In this document: one piece after another, positions 6,591 through 9,797 of the stretch
Layout: each line of letters starts with the position of its first letter
Numbering within the stretch: the first letter of the stretch is position 1
Assembly (NCBI GenBank): GCA_025459035.1
Contig: JALORJ010000242.1
Location: 1-9,797, forward strand
Direction: 5' to 3'
DNA from: Burkholderiales bacterium
GTDB taxonomy: Bacteria; Pseudomonadota; Gammaproteobacteria; Burkholderiales; Ga0077523
Length of the DNA: 9,797 nucleotides
Position numbers and translations under genes: made by a program
The notes under the pieces: generated by a model
Databases searched by the model: none
What the model was told of the DNA's origin: nothing
Seen by the model: the letters and a program-made list of their open reading frames with translations, nothing else

Positions 6591-7280
6591 ATGTCGACAT
6601 CCATCCGCAATGCCGTCGTCGGTGCGCTGCTGTTCGTGCCGCTGGCCATGTCCGCCCATGCAGCGGTCACCGTGGTCGGCGCCGGCGCCACTGGCGGACG
6701 CGCCCGCGGTGCGACCTTCAGCACCTCCGGCACCGGCTTCCAGGTGAGCGCACTGGCCGACCGCACCGAGCCGGTGGCGTTCGGCTATCCGTCCGACTTC
6801 GTGCCGTTTTCGAAGCAGCGCATGTTCGCGATCATCGATGCCGTCACGATGGACGTGACCTTCTCGATCGCCGGCCAGCCCGGGACGGTTGCCGGGGTCC
6901 GCGGGTTCGGCGCGGTGTTCGAGGACGTCGAGGTCGCCGGCCTCACGAAGCTCGAGTACTTCGGTGTCGGCGACGTACTGCTCGGCACGGTCGACGTGCC
7001 GATGGGCGGACCGTCCGCATCGCTGGCCAACGGTTCGCTGAGCTTTGCCGGCATGGTGTTCGACAGCAACGTCGTCACGCGGGTGCGCATCACCGCCGGC
7101 GACGGCTTCATGGACGCATCCAACAACTACTACCGCGGGTCCGACGGCGTCGCGATGGACGACTTCATCTACGGCGAGCCGGGCCGCCCGGTGCCGGAGC
7201 CGTCCACCTGGGCGCTGCTTGCTGCCGGCCTTGCACTGACGGGTCTTGCCCAGCGTCGCCGCCGCCGCGTCACCGCCTGA
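6591..7280 (+). CDS. PEP-CTERM sorting-domain exported protein
   Basis: This 229-residue secreted protein carries an N-terminal Sec signal peptide (basic start, AVVGALLFVPLAMSAHA, cleavage near residue 24). At the C-terminus is a complete PEP-CTERM tripartite signal: VPEPS (201-205), a hydrophobic helix (WALLAAGLALTGLA) and a basic tail (QRRRRR). Such signals are recognised by an exosortase (EpsH/XrtA type) and are tied to exopolysaccharide or biofilm surfaces. The mature region is beta-rich, with RGFGAVFEDVEVAGLTKLEYFGVGDVLLGTV and a terminal VAMDDFIYGEP; similar motifs recur in uncharacterised PEP-CTERM proteins. No enzyme motif is apparent and it lacks cysteines in the mature part. The ATG is supported by GGAG at 6579-6582, the best ribosome binding site in the window, and by the signal peptide. 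No exosortase or polysaccharide gene is in view. Sorting class is certain; the molecular role is unknown. Confidence 0.9.
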   Translation: MSTSIRNAVVGALLFVPLAMSAHAAVTVVGAGATGGRARGATFSTSGTGFQVSALADRTEPVAFGYPSDFVPFSKQRMFAIIDAVTMDVTFSIAGQPGTVAGVRGFGAVFEDVEVAGLTKLEYFGVGDVLLGTVDVPMGGPSASLANGSLSFAGMVFDSNVVTRVRITAGDGFMDASNNYYRGSDGVAMDDFIYGEPGRPVPEPSTWALLAAGLALTGLAQRRRRRVTA

Positions 7281-7298
7281 CCTCAGCACCGACCGGCA

Positions 7299-7318
7299 CG
7301 CCGACACGCGCGTCGGCG
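7299..7318. terminator. Stem-loop between convergent PEP-CTERM and aceE genes
   Basis: CGCCGAC (7299-7305) pairs perfectly with GTCGGCG (7312-7318) around a 6-base loop, 19 bp after the PEP-CTERM stop. No T-run follows on either strand, so it could be part of a bidirectional termination region but is not a textbook intrinsic terminator. Confidence 0.35.
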
Positions 7319-7337
7319 GCCTTGCAACCCTCGCAGA

Positions 7338-7353
7338 CCCGGCCTCGGCCGGG
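7338..7353. terminator. Second stem-loop, possible bidirectional terminator
   Basis: CCCGGC (7338-7343) pairs with GCCGGG (7348-7353) around a CTCG loop, giving a compact and very stable hairpin. On the + strand it is followed by CTGTCGCTTT, a poor T-run. It sits 32 bp beyond the aceE stop on the opposite strand. With the hairpin at 7299-7318 it probably separates the two convergent genes. Confidence 0.4.
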
Positions 7354-7385
7354 CCTGTCGCTTTGTGCGCCCCGCAGCCGCGCGT

Positions 7386-9797
<2,412 letters not shown>

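Overview
The window is GC-rich throughout (about 70% by eye) and reads as chromosomal DNA from a Gram-negative proteobacterium. A betaproteobacterium is most likely. The clues are a System I cytochrome c maturation (Ccm) cluster, a protein with a PEP-CTERM sorting signal (this needs an outer membrane and an exosortase), and the single-chain homodimeric type of pyruvate dehydrogenase E1. The species cannot be named from sequence alone.

Layout. Positions 1-1720 (+) hold the end of a ccm operon: the C-terminal part of ccmF, then ccmG (dsbE) overlapping it by 4 bp, then ccmH. The first ~80 bases have lower GC and do not read as CcmF. Between ccmG and ccmH lies a 161-bp near-palindromic fold-back element (1042-1202). 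No ccmI follows ccmH. Instead an M1-type zinc aminopeptidase (1725-4700, +) starts 4 bp after the ccmH stop. Its catalytic centre is intact, but near 4470 the frame breaks and the C-terminal domain continues in another frame (4471-4662). A small NYN/PIN-type putative RNase (4806-5414, +) ends this rightward block. A D-hexose-6-phosphate mutarotase (5530-6378, -) converges on it. The mutarotase is divergent from a PEP-CTERM exported protein (6591-7280, +), which has a visible promoter and ribosome binding site. The right end is filled by aceE (7386-9797, -), whose first ~90 codons lie beyond the window.

How the genes work together. CcmF, CcmG and CcmH act together in the periplasm: CcmG and CcmH reduce apocytochrome c cysteines and CcmF ligates heme. 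The other genes are individual metabolic, proteolytic or surface functions with no obvious joint pathway. No defence system, CRISPR array, tRNA or rRNA was seen. The most notable signals are the fold-back element inside the ccm operon, the frame-breaking deletion in the aminopeptidase, and the abrupt composition and homology break at the left edge.
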